A DNA stretch of 64,000 nt from Chitinophagaceae bacterium (GTDB taxonomy: Bacteria; Bacteroidota; Bacteroidia; Chitinophagales; Chitinophagaceae), in NCBI GenBank assembly GCA_020403425.1, contig JADBXR010000002.1, forward strand, positions 248,001-312,000, read 5' to 3'. Position 1 is the first letter of the stretch. Every line of letters starts with the position of its first letter. A program made the position numbers and the translations under genes. Below are positions 53,527 to 62,318 of the stretch, in pieces. Under the pieces are notes generated by a model. The model was not told the origin of the DNA. It ran no database searches and was given only the letters and a program-made list of their open reading frames with translations.

Positions 53527-53553
53527 AATGATAGAATGATAGGATGATAGAAT
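53527..53553. repeat. GAATGATA repeat between the GH5 and GH78 genes
   Basis: Plus-strand AATGATAGAATGATAGGATGA plus one more unit fills the short gap between the stop of the upstream GH78 gene and the GH5 start. It is one arm only. Confidence 0.75.
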
Positions 53554-53555
53554 AA

Positions 53556-56273
53556 TCAATTTTGTTTTATTTTAAAATGATATTGTCCTGAGCCCAGCGA
53601 TAAGGATACATAACCGTTACTGTTTTCGAGTACCTTGATATCCTGATTACCTGCAACAGGCAGGCCATTCTCGGTGACCGCATCCACACTTTTGGCCGGG
53701 ATAATTACCGTGGAGCGGGTATTGGCAGGTATCTCCACATCTATCTCTATACTGCCATCCATACGTTTCCAGGAACTGCTCAGTGTTCCATAATAGGTTT
53801 GCAGACTGGCAGCAGCCTGTGTGAAATTTCCTCCGATATGCGGCTGTATCTTACTGTGTTTGTAACCTGTTCCATCTTCATAGGTATCCAGTCCCACCAT
53901 GGTCCGATACATCCAATCGCCAATGGCGCCGTATGCATAATGGTTATAGGAATTCATGGACGGCACCTGGAAAGAGCCATCGGGTTTAATACCGTCCCAT
54001 CTTTCCCAGATCGTGGTGGCACCCATTTTCACCGGGTATAACCAGGAAGGATACGTTTCCTGCTGCAATAAGGTATACGCAAGGTCAAGGTAACCGAAAC
54101 GGGTCAGTACATGACAGAGATAGGGTGTTCCCAGAAAACCGGTTGTGAGATGGTTGCCGTAACTTTTCACATTCTCCGCCAATCGTTCAGCGGCCTGTAT
54201 CCGCAGGTGTTCAGGCAGCATGTCAAAATTCAGCGCCAGCACATATGCAGTCTGCGTACTGGATACCAGGCGACCACTGGGAGTGAGGTATTCTTTTACA
54301 AATGCAGCTTTGACCCTCTCGAGCAAGGACTCATACGAAGCCACATCATCGGTTCTACCCAACACTTTAGCGGCATTGATCAGCAGTTGTGTGGAATGCG
54401 CATAAAAACACTGGGCTATCAGGTATTTATCTGTAACGGCTGCTTTACCGTCATTATCGTCATTAGGCCGAAAGAAGAGCCAATCGCCAAAATGAAACCC
54501 TTTGTTCCAGAGATCGCTGGTACTGTTCTGTTTCATGTATCCAACCCATGCTTTCATACTGCTGTACTGGTTCTCCAGTATTTTCCGGTCGCCATAAGCC
54601 AGGTACATGTTCCAGGGAATGATGGTGGCTGCATCTGCCCATCCGGCAGAACCTGCAGCTCCGGCGCCTAAGACATTTGGTACCACAAAAGGTACGCTAC
54701 CCGTAGGCAATTGGTCTGCTTCCACATCTTTCAGCCATTTGGTGAAAAAGCTGTGTACGTTCATGTTGAAAGCAGCCGTTCGAGAGAATGCCTGCGCATC
54801 GCCTGTCCAGCCAAGACGTTCATCTCTCTGCGGACAATCGGTAGGCACATCCAGGAAGTTACCTTTTTGTCCCCACTGGATATTGTGCTGCAACTGGTTC
54901 ACCAATCCGTTAGAAGAAGAGAAGGATCCCGTCATTGGCATATCGGAATACAAGGCTACGGCTGTAAAATTCTCCGGCTTCAATTCTCCCGGATAACCTT
55001 CCACTTTTATGAACTGAAATCCATGCCACGTAAAATGCGGTTCAAATATCTCCTCTTCCCCGCCTTTGAGGATATAGGTATCCTGGGCTTTGGCAGCCCG
55101 CAGGTTAGTGGTATAGAAATTGCCGTTCTTCTCCATCACTTCAGCATGAGACACCTGTATCTTATCGCCTGCCTGCCCTTTTACTTTAATGGAAACCCAA
55201 CCCACCAGGTTCTGGCCAAAGTCGATGATCTGGTCTCCGGCAGGGGTTTTGAAAATACGTTTAGGCTGAAAGGTCTCTTTCTTTCTGATAGGCTCGTTGT
55301 AGGTAGCTACCAAGGTATTCAAAGGGTGAGAGGCAACTTTTACGCCGCTCCATTTGCTATCATCATAATCCGGCAGTGCCCAGCCTTTTTGCTCCAGTCG
55401 GGCATCAATGGTTTCGCCATTGTAGATCTCCGAATAACGAATGGCGCCGGTAGTTGACTTCCAGCTGTTATCTGATACAACGTAAGCCGTAGTTCCATCG
55501 CTATAGGTGATGGCCAGTTGAAACAGCAGGGCAATGTCTTTGCCGTAAACATTCCGGTTATTTGAAAAACCGATCACGCCACGGTACCAACCACTTCCCA
55601 GGGTCACGCCAATGGCGTTGGCACCCTTGTTCAACAAATGGGTCACATCGTATACCTGGTATTGCAGCCTTTTCTGGTAAGCCGTCCAACCCGGTGTAAA
55701 ATAAGCATCGCTGATCCGCTTACCGTTGATCTGCGCCTCATACAAACCATGAGCTGTAATAAATGCAGTAGCCGAAATGATTTTTTTATCGGCCCGGAAC
55801 TGTTTGCGGAACATCGGACTCGGCCGCAGCACAGAATCTTCCACATAACCGGGTTCTATCCATTGAGCTTTCCAGTCTCCCACCTGCAACAGTCCCATCT
55901 GGAAAGTACCGGTCCCGCTTTGTGTGGGTTCCGGGCTTTTATTATCCCATACCTGTACCTGCCATTGATATTTTTTACCGCTCTGTAAAGCACTACCGGC
56001 ATAAGGTATGTATACGGATTGATCTGAATTCACTTTACCTGAATTCCAGACAAGATTCTTTTTATTACCGGACTGCCAAACCTGTATGGAATAGGCTGTC
56101 TGCATGGTATTACGCCCGGATGAATGAAGTTGCCAACTGAATCTGGGTAACCTTTCTTCCACTCCTACGGGGTCAGGTCGATTCTCTGTCAGAAGATGTG
56201 TTACGGATGTCTGGGCAAAAAGAGTACCCAGCAATACGGGTATGGTTATGATAATGCACAACAATTTCTTCAT
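53556..56273 (-). CDS. Alpha-L-rhamnosidase, GH78
   Basis: A 905-residue secreted GH78 enzyme with the full domain set: signal peptide, a fibronectin-like N-domain (RPDPVGVEERLPRFSW), a rhamnosidase N domain, a concanavalin-like domain, then the (alpha/alpha)6 catalytic barrel. The signature DCPQRDERLGWTGDAQ near residue 485 contains the catalytic acid. The C-terminal beta-domain includes the conserved MNSYNHYAYGAIGDW. It is the first gene of the operon. Its substrate is rhamnose-capped glycan or rhamnogalacturonan fragments. Confidence 0.95.
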   Translation of the reverse strand: MKKLLCIIITIPVLLGTLFAQTSVTHLLTENRPDPVGVEERLPRFSWQLHSSGRNTMQTAYSIQVWQSGNKKNLVWNSGKVNSDQSVYIPYAGSALQSGKKYQWQVQVWDNKSPEPTQSGTGTFQMGLLQVGDWKAQWIEPGYVEDSVLRPSPMFRKQFRADKKIISATAFITAHGLYEAQINGKRISDAYFTPGWTAYQKRLQYQVYDVTHLLNKGANAIGVTLGSGWYRGVIGFSNNRNVYGKDIALLFQLAITYSDGTTAYVVSDNSWKSTTGAIRYSEIYNGETIDARLEQKGWALPDYDDSKWSGVKVASHPLNTLVATYNEPIRKKETFQPKRIFKTPAGDQIIDFGQNLVGWVSIKVKGQAGDKIQVSHAEVMEKNGNFYTTNLRAAKAQDTYILKGGEEEIFEPHFTWHGFQFIKVEGYPGELKPENFTAVALYSDMPMTGSFSSSNGLVNQLQHNIQWGQKGNFLDVPTDCPQRDERLGWTGDAQAFSRTAAFNMNVHSFFTKWLKDVEADQLPTGSVPFVVPNVLGAGAAGSAGWADAATIIPWNMYLAYGDRKILENQYSSMKAWVGYMKQNSTSDLWNKGFHFGDWLFFRPNDDNDGKAAVTDKYLIAQCFYAHSTQLLINAAKVLGRTDDVASYESLLERVKAAFVKEYLTPSGRLVSSTQTAYVLALNFDMLPEHLRIQAAERLAENVKSYGNHLTTGFLGTPYLCHVLTRFGYLDLAYTLLQQETYPSWLYPVKMGATTIWERWDGIKPDGSFQVPSMNSYNHYAYGAIGDWMYRTMVGLDTYEDGTGYKHSKIQPHIGGNFTQAAASLQTYYGTLSSSWKRMDGSIEIDVEIPANTRSTVIIPAKSVDAVTENGLPVAGNQDIKVLENSNGYVSLSLGSGQYHFKIKQN

Positions 56274-56434
56274 GGCAGGATGATTTACAATCGATTTGAA
56301 AATATGCTGAAAACTATACTAAGTCCTGTATTAACCATCATGAACTGTGCTGCCCTGCCATACCCAGACATACCTGGGCTCCAATAACGTTGCAGACCAG
56401 CCAAACACTGCCAGGAAGCTATCAGGCAATTGCA

Positions 56435-57358
56435 CTACAGGAAATTATCCGCATCGCGGTAAGCCCTGATCAGCGCCAACTCCCCTTCTTTGCCGGGATT
56501 TGCATTACCATGCTCCATGCCCAGTATGCCTTTGTATCCTTTGCTATGCAGGTGCTTAAATATATTCCGGTAATTGACCTCCCCTGTGCCAGGTTCTTTC
56601 CGTCCCGGATTGTCCCCTATCTGAAAATAACCGATCTCGTCCCATGCCCGGTTCATATTGGCGATCAGGTTCCCCTCGTTACGCTGCATATGATACATAT
56701 CGAACAATATCTTACAGGAAGGACTGTTGACCGCTTTGCAGATGGCATAGGTCTGATCGGAATAGCGAAGGAATAAGTCCGGCGTATCACTTAACGGCTC
56801 CAGCACCATCACCAGACCGGCAGGTTCCAGTATCTCAGCGCCTCTTCGGAGAAAATCGATCACATTTGAGGTCTGAAAGCCTATAGGCAGACTCCTGTCA
56901 TAATTACCGGGCACTACGGTGACCCATCTGGCATGACAACGTTTGGCCACTTCTACCGCATCTTTACAGTATTGGATGAATTTATCCTTCCATTCTTTTT
57001 TGCCTCCCGCCATATTGGTAGACAAAGGCCATTTGTCAAACTCAACCACAAATACCCCCATTGACCAACCCAATTCTTGCAAGGTATCGCCAATGCGTTT
57101 CTGCTGCTCAGGTGTACGGCTCATCATCCCATTATCTTCCAGTGCCCTGAAACCCACTGAATGCGCAAATCGGATCTGATCCACGATATCTGGGCCACCA
57201 TGATTTTTGAACATCCCATCATGAATGGCATATGGCAAATGAAAAGGTTCATTGTTATCAAGCAGGTCTTTTTTATTCTTTGCCGAGAATGCAGCCGTGG
57301 CCGTTACCAGTGAGCCTCCGGCCAGTAAAGTCTGCTGCATGAATTTTCTTCTTTGCAT
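56435..57358 (-). CDS. Xylose isomerase-like TIM-barrel protein (hydroxypyruvate isomerase type)
   Basis: A 307-residue exported sugar isomerase/epimerase-like barrel. The N-terminus MQRRKFMQQTLLAGG is a Tat-like signal. Metal-site carboxylates are suggested by VLEPLSD, ILFDMYHMQ, YFQIGDNPGR and GILGMEHG, the order seen in AP-endonuclease-2/hydroxypyruvate isomerase family proteins. The true substrate is unknown. The start at 57358 is chosen because the longer frame lacks a signal. It is divergent from apbE across 53 bases. Confidence 0.86.
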   Translation of the reverse strand: MQRRKFMQQTLLAGGSLVTATAAFSAKNKKDLLDNNEPFHLPYAIHDGMFKNHGGPDIVDQIRFAHSVGFRALEDNGMMSRTPEQQKRIGDTLQELGWSMGVFVVEFDKWPLSTNMAGGKKEWKDKFIQYCKDAVEVAKRCHARWVTVVPGNYDRSLPIGFQTSNVIDFLRRGAEILEPAGLVMVLEPLSDTPDLFLRYSDQTYAICKAVNSPSCKILFDMYHMQRNEGNLIANMNRAWDEIGYFQIGDNPGRKEPGTGEVNYRNIFKHLHSKGYKGILGMEHGNANPGKEGELALIRAYRDADNFL

Positions 57359-57411
57359 ATACCTTTTTTTTGTGCTTAAATTTACTGATATCACCCTAAC
57401 AAACCGGCACT

Positions 57412-58413
57412 TTGCAAAAACAAATACTTTTCTTTTTTTCCACGTTACTATTAACAGGGCAGCTGCATGCGCAGGCAAGGAAATTTCATTTCACCCAGCA
57501 GAAGATGGGTTCCCCCTTCAACCTGGTGCTGGTTTCAGACGATTCGGCCAAAGCTGCATCACTGGCTATGGAATGTTTTTCACTGGTAGATTCCCTGAAC
57601 CGGATCTTCAGTGATTACGATAGCAGCAGCGAATTAAGCCTGCTGAACGCACAAGCCGGGAAAGTTGCAAGACCTGTTTCTTCCAGATTATGGAAAATCA
57701 TTTTACAAAGCAAAGAAGCCCATCGGCAAAGTTCGCATGCTTTCGATATTACCGTTGGTCCGTTGAGCCGTTTGTGGCGGAAAGCAAGAAAGGAAAAAAA
57801 ATTTCCTGACAGTACCCATATTGCACTGGCACGTGAATTGGTCGGTTTTGAACATCTGCAAACGAACACTTCCGATTCCAGTGTCCTGTTAGAGAAAACA
57901 GGCATGCTGCTTGACCTCGGAGGGATCGCCAAAGGATATACTGCGCAGGAAGTGATCCGCTTTTTACAGACCAGAGGTATCTCACAGGCACTGTTGGATG
58001 CTGGAGGAGATATGGCCATGAGCCAGGCACCACAAGGTACCAGTGGCTGGACGATCGCCATCAACATACCGGAAAACACGGACAAATTACTCCCCCGACG
58101 GTTGTTGTTGCAAAACAAAGCCGTGGCCACTTCCGGCGATGTATACCAGTATATGGAACATGAAGGAAAAAGGTATTCGCATATCGTAGATCCCAGAAGC
58201 GGTTATGGGATCGCTTCACAACGGAACGTGACCGTGATAGCGGACGATGGGGCCCTGGCCGACTGGCTGGCTACAGCCTGCAGTATCCTTTCCATAACAG
58301 AGGCAAAAAGGTTGGCTATAAAAATGAAAGCAGAGGTATTGATCACAGAATTGAAGCATAACCGGATCATGTACCATGCCACACCCGGATTCCACAGGTA
58401 TTGGAAAATGTAA
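57412..58413 (+). CDS. apbE: FAD:protein FMN transferase, ApbE family
   Basis: A 333-residue ApbE. The signal-like N-terminus ends near LHAQA. MGSPFNLVL, FDITVGPLSRLWRKA, LDLGGIAKGYTAQEV and the late SHIVDPRSGYG motif (metal/FAD site) are all present. It attaches FMN covalently to Thr in periplasmic flavoproteins. The only start is TTG 57412. No obvious target flavoprotein is encoded in the window. Confidence 0.93.
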   Translation: MQKQILFFFSTLLLTGQLHAQARKFHFTQQKMGSPFNLVLVSDDSAKAASLAMECFSLVDSLNRIFSDYDSSSELSLLNAQAGKVARPVSSRLWKIILQSKEAHRQSSHAFDITVGPLSRLWRKARKEKKFPDSTHIALARELVGFEHLQTNTSDSSVLLEKTGMLLDLGGIAKGYTAQEVIRFLQTRGISQALLDAGGDMAMSQAPQGTSGWTIAINIPENTDKLLPRRLLLQNKAVATSGDVYQYMEHEGKRYSHIVDPRSGYGIASQRNVTVIADDGALADWLATACSILSITEAKRLAIKMKAEVLITELKHNRIMYHATPGFHRYWKM

Positions 58414-58522
58414 CAGGCTCAATGATCTCCTTCCCGATCCAGCATCAGCAGCTATTCCACAATAATGAATTCGATTTTTGATTTCATTAATTCAGTATCT
58501 TGACAACTCAAATAATACCCCA

Positions 58523-59485
58523 GTGAAAAGAGTTGTTCCCTTGTTATTTTTTTCTCTCCTGCTAATTTCCGCAAGATCACAGAATACAGCAAATGCCTTC
58601 AGCACTTACGAACAAAAAATACCAGGCAGCAACCAGTTCTTCACCATGAAGCCGATACCTGCTGGCACATTCCTGATAGGCAGTCCTTCTTCAGAAAAAA
58701 GACGCGATGCGGACGAAGGTCCACAAAAGAAGATCCTCATCTCCGCTTTCTGGATGAGTGCGCATGAAGTAACGCGGGATGCATTCGATGTTTTCTTTAA
58801 AGATGAGAATACCAGTGCCAATGATGATGTGGATGCCATTACGCGCCCCAGCCCTCAGTACATAGACCTCAGTTGGGGCATGGGCAAAGAAGGTGGTTAT
58901 CCCGTGAACAGTATGTCACAGATGGCCGCATTGATGTATTGCCGTTGGTTATATAATAAAACAGGGGTATTCTATCGTCTGCCCACAGAAGCCGAATGGG
59001 AATATGCGTGCCGGGCGGGAAGTACCACCTCTTTTTATTTTGGTAACGACAGTAGCCAACTGGATAAATATGCCTGGTATTCGGGCAACAGTGAAGACAG
59101 ATACCACAAAGTGGGCGAAAAGCTGCCTAATGCCTGGGGATTATATGATATGCTGGGCAATGTGATGGAATGGACCCTCGATCATTATGAAGCAAAGAGG
59201 TATGCCGGTCTTACCCCAGGTTCCAAAGATCCGGTGGTGGCCCCCAACAAAGAGAAATATCCCAAAACGCTCAGGGGTGGAGGTTTTGCCAGTACGGCCG
59301 GTGAGCTAAGGAGCGCCAACCGTACGGCATCCGACCCTGACTGGAACATACGCGATCCGCAGATACCGCAAAGCAAGTGGTGGCTAACGGATGCCAGCTG
59401 GGTGGGTATTCGTCTGGTAAGACCATTGAAACAACCCAGCGCTGCAGAGATCAACCAATTCTTTACAAAATACCTGGGCCGATAA
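58523..59485 (+). CDS. SUMF1/formylglycine-generating-fold protein without FGE cysteines
   Basis: A 320-residue exported protein, starting at GTG 58523 with a signal peptide ending near ISARSQ. The SUMF1 fold is clear: IPAGTFLIGSPSSE, FWMSAHEVTRDAF, LPTEAEWEYACRAG, LGNVMEWTLD, LRGGGFAS and WVGIRLVRP. Real formylglycine-generating enzymes carry two C-terminal cysteines after the RGG motif; here that stretch has none, so sulfatase activation is unlikely. It is co-transcribed with the Gfo/Idh gene 18 bp downstream. A TATCTTG box lies at 58496. Confidence 0.88.
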   Translation: MKRVVPLLFFSLLLISARSQNTANAFSTYEQKIPGSNQFFTMKPIPAGTFLIGSPSSEKRRDADEGPQKKILISAFWMSAHEVTRDAFDVFFKDENTSANDDVDAITRPSPQYIDLSWGMGKEGGYPVNSMSQMAALMYCRWLYNKTGVFYRLPTEAEWEYACRAGSTTSFYFGNDSSQLDKYAWYSGNSEDRYHKVGEKLPNAWGLYDMLGNVMEWTLDHYEAKRYAGLTPGSKDPVVAPNKEKYPKTLRGGGFASTAGELRSANRTASDPDWNIRDPQIPQSKWWLTDASWVGIRLVRPLKQPSAAEINQFFTKYLGR

Positions 59486-59503
59486 ACTTTTAAAAACAGT
59501 AGT

Positions 59504-60832
59504 ATGCAAAACGATGCTTCCAAAAACCAATCAAGAAGAGACTTTGTAAAACAGGGTTCTCTGATCGCAGGCGGATTGATCGCTGCGCCATTGCTTAGCA
59601 AAGCCAATTATTTTGCCGGATCGGATGATGTGATCAAAGTGGCCCTGATCGGCTGCGGTGGTCGCGGTACCGGTGCCGCCATGCAGGCACTGAAAAGCAA
59701 GCAGAATGTAAAACTGGTTGCTATGGCAGATGCCTTTAAAGACAACCTGGATAAATGTTATGAATCGCTCACCAATACTGCGGATCCCAAAACCGTGGAA
59801 GAGCGCAAAAGGATCGATGTTCCCGAAGAAAGAAAATTCTTCGGTTTCGATGCGTACGCCAAAGCCATCCCGCTAGCCGATGTTGTGATACTCGCTACCC
59901 CACCCGGATTCCGCCCCATACACTTTGAGGAGGCCATTAAACAGGGCAAACATGTGTTCATGGAGAAACCGGTAGCTACCGATCCGGCAGGTGTACAGAA
60001 AGTGCTGGCCACTGCCGCCATTGCCAAACAGAAAAAGCTGAATGTGGTAGTGGGCCTACAGCGTCATTACCAAAGTTCGTACCGTGAACTGTACAAGCGG
60101 AAGGACATGATCGGCGACATTACTTCGGCACAGGCCTGGTGGAACAATGATGGCGTATGGGTTCGTCCGCGCAAAGCCGGTCAAACCGAGATGGAATATC
60201 AGATGCGCAACTGGTATTACTTTAACTGGCTCTGCGGAGACCATATTACCGAGCAGCATATCCACAACATAGATGTGATCAACTGGTTCAAAGGAAGTTA
60301 CCCGGTTAAGGCACAGGGAATGGGTGGTAGACAGGTGCGTAAGGGCAAGGATCATGGAGAGATCTTCGACCACCACTACGTTGAGTTCACCTATGCAGAC
60401 GGATCCATTCTGAACAGCCAATGCCGTCATATACCCGGCACCATGAGTAAAGTGGACGAACTGCTCATTGGTACCAAGGGTAAGATATTATGCGGCGCTG
60501 CAAATATTACTGATCATGCGGGAAATGTGTTGTATCATTTCGACACAAAAGGAGAACCCAATCCATACCAGGTAGAACACGACGAACTGTTTGCCGCGAT
60601 CGCCAAAGGAGAATACAAATTTGCAGATGCGGAAAACGGGGCCAAGAGCACCATGACATCGATACTTGGAAGAATGGCCACGTATAGCGGACAGGTAGTA
60701 AGCTGGGACAAGGCTATCAACTCCGGACTGGACATCATGCCCAAGACCTATGCCTGGGATGCTGCACCACCGATACTGCCCAATGCGGACGGATTTTATC
60801 CGATTGCCGTACCAGGTGTAACCAAATATTGA
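59504..60832 (+). CDS. Gfo/Idh/MocA-family oxidoreductase, Tat-exported
   Basis: A 442-residue NAD(P)-dependent sugar oxidoreductase-like protein with the Tat signal SRRDFVKQGSLIAGG at the N-terminus. The Rossmann motif VALIGCGGRGTGAA and the family EKP motif (FMEKPVATD) follow, then GDHITEQHIHNIDVINW in the C-terminal domain. Such exported homologues often act on oxidised or inverted sugars with a tightly bound cofactor. It follows the SUMF1-fold gene by 18 bp and ends before a strong convergent terminator. Confidence 0.93.
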   Translation: MQNDASKNQSRRDFVKQGSLIAGGLIAAPLLSKANYFAGSDDVIKVALIGCGGRGTGAAMQALKSKQNVKLVAMADAFKDNLDKCYESLTNTADPKTVEERKRIDVPEERKFFGFDAYAKAIPLADVVILATPPGFRPIHFEEAIKQGKHVFMEKPVATDPAGVQKVLATAAIAKQKKLNVVVGLQRHYQSSYRELYKRKDMIGDITSAQAWWNNDGVWVRPRKAGQTEMEYQMRNWYYFNWLCGDHITEQHIHNIDVINWFKGSYPVKAQGMGGRQVRKGKDHGEIFDHHYVEFTYADGSILNSQCRHIPGTMSKVDELLIGTKGKILCGAANITDHAGNVLYHFDTKGEPNPYQVEHDELFAAIAKGEYKFADAENGAKSTMTSILGRMATYSGQVVSWDKAINSGLDIMPKTYAWDAAPPILPNADGFYPIAVPGVTKY

Positions 60833-60839
60833 TTTTGCC

Positions 60840-60887
60840 ATAACCGGGCCATTGCAAAAGCATATTTGTAATGGCCCGGTTATTTTC
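60840..60887. terminator. Convergent terminator between two Gfo/Idh genes
   Basis: ATAACCGGGCCATT pairs perfectly over 14 bp with AATGGCCCGGTTAT. The loop is 16 nt, and Ts follow on the plus strand. Confidence 0.85.
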
Positions 60888-60936
60888 AACTTACAGAAGT
60901 TGTGGTGTTGTTTCATGACAACCAGCCATCCAGCAG

Positions 60937-62295
60937 CTAGTATTTGAATACCTTACCTCCTGCCATTACTTCCTGTGTCTTTTCATCGAATGTAACCTTC
61001 TGGCCTGTGCGGCAGGCGGCATTGGCCATGATAGTGGCTATGGAATGCGTGTAGCCCGCTTCTACCGGTGCGTTGGGTTGTTTCCGGCTACGGATGCATT
61101 CCATCCAGTTGCGCACATGTGCGGTTGTCAAAGCATCTCCTCCGGTATTGGCACCTGCTTCTACTTTAATGGCCATATCGGTCAGGTTCAACTCGGGCAA
61201 CAGGTTAGGCTGCATTTTCATGGCTGCTGCCGGGCCTGCCTTCAGTCCTCCTTTCGGAGATACCTTATTGGTGATCAGGTTCAATTCTCCACCATTGCTG
61301 AAATAGATCTCGCTCGGGCTTTCATCGCCGTTGTGCATACGCGACATAAATACCACCTGGAATCCGGTGGCAGGATCATTAACGGGGCCGTAATCAAAAA
61401 CTGCTGTTGTGGTGTCCCAGTTCTTACGGCCATCTTTCCATTGGTAAATACCCCCATTGGCAGTAACACTTCTGGGATGTGCCAGACCACTGAACCAGTT
61501 TACGGTATCGATCTGGTGACTCATCCACTGCCCCGGCATGCCTGATGAATAGGGCCAGAACAAACGATATTCCAGGTATTTCCTTGGATCGAAATTTTCA
61601 TACGGGCGATTCATCAGGTATCGCTTCCAGTCAAGATCCGATTCGCGGCAATCCGCTACAAGATCGGGCCGTCTCCAACGGCCGGGCTGGTTTACGTTCC
61701 AGGTAAGCTCTACCATGGTGATCGGCCCGAACTTGCCGCTTTGTATAAAATCAGCAGCCGCCTGATAATTAGGTCCGCTCCTTCGCTGTGATCCGATCTG
61801 TACAATGCTTTTGGATGCTTTCACCGCTTTTAAAGCGGCACGCGCATCTTCCATGGTTTCTGCAAAAGGTTTCTCGCAATACACATCACAGCCAGCTTCT
61901 ACGGCCTCCTTGCAATGAAGTGCATGCTGAAAATCTGCAGTGCTGATGAATACGGCATCTACGGCCCTTGCTGCATACATCTCTTCATTGTTACGGTAAC
62001 CCGTCACATCATGGCCCATCTTTTCTTTCAGAAAGGCTGAGCCTTCTTCCCGTCTTCTTTTCCAGATATCCGACACACCCACAATATCAAAATTCATCTC
62101 CTTGTAAAACTTCATGAATGGAGGGATATGCGAACTGCGATGACGATCCGAGAAGCCTACCACTCCTACCCTTACGCGGTCATTGGCACCTATGATGCGT
62201 GCATAACTCTTCGCGCTAAAACCGGTTGTAGCGATATAGGTCCCTGCCGCAGCTTTGGCGGTCTGCTTAATGAAATCCCTGCGTGAGTTCGACAT
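60937..62295 (-). CDS. Gfo/Idh/MocA-family oxidoreductase, Tat-exported
   Basis: A 452-residue paralogue type of the 59.5 kb gene. The Tat signal is SRRDFIKQTAKAAAG; the Rossmann segment VGVVGFSDRHRSS departs from GxGxxG. The EKP motif is YCEKPFAET and SHQIDTVNW follows. It lies 23 bp behind uxaC on the same strand, so it is likely part of the uronate operon. Its substrate is unknown. Confidence 0.92.
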   Translation of the reverse strand: MSNSRRDFIKQTAKAAAGTYIATTGFSAKSYARIIGANDRVRVGVVGFSDRHRSSHIPPFMKFYKEMNFDIVGVSDIWKRRREEGSAFLKEKMGHDVTGYRNNEEMYAARAVDAVFISTADFQHALHCKEAVEAGCDVYCEKPFAETMEDARAALKAVKASKSIVQIGSQRRSGPNYQAAADFIQSGKFGPITMVELTWNVNQPGRWRRPDLVADCRESDLDWKRYLMNRPYENFDPRKYLEYRLFWPYSSGMPGQWMSHQIDTVNWFSGLAHPRSVTANGGIYQWKDGRKNWDTTTAVFDYGPVNDPATGFQVVFMSRMHNGDESPSEIYFSNGGELNLITNKVSPKGGLKAGPAAAMKMQPNLLPELNLTDMAIKVEAGANTGGDALTTAHVRNWMECIRSRKQPNAPVEAGYTHSIATIMANAACRTGQKVTFDEKTQEVMAGGKVFKY

Positions 62296-62318
62296 GAGTA
62301 TATGATTTGATTGTGTAT

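Noticed and set aside
58523-59485. Sulfatase-activating formylglycine-generating enzyme
   Set aside because: The two C-terminal catalytic cysteines are absent and no sulfatase gene is nearby.
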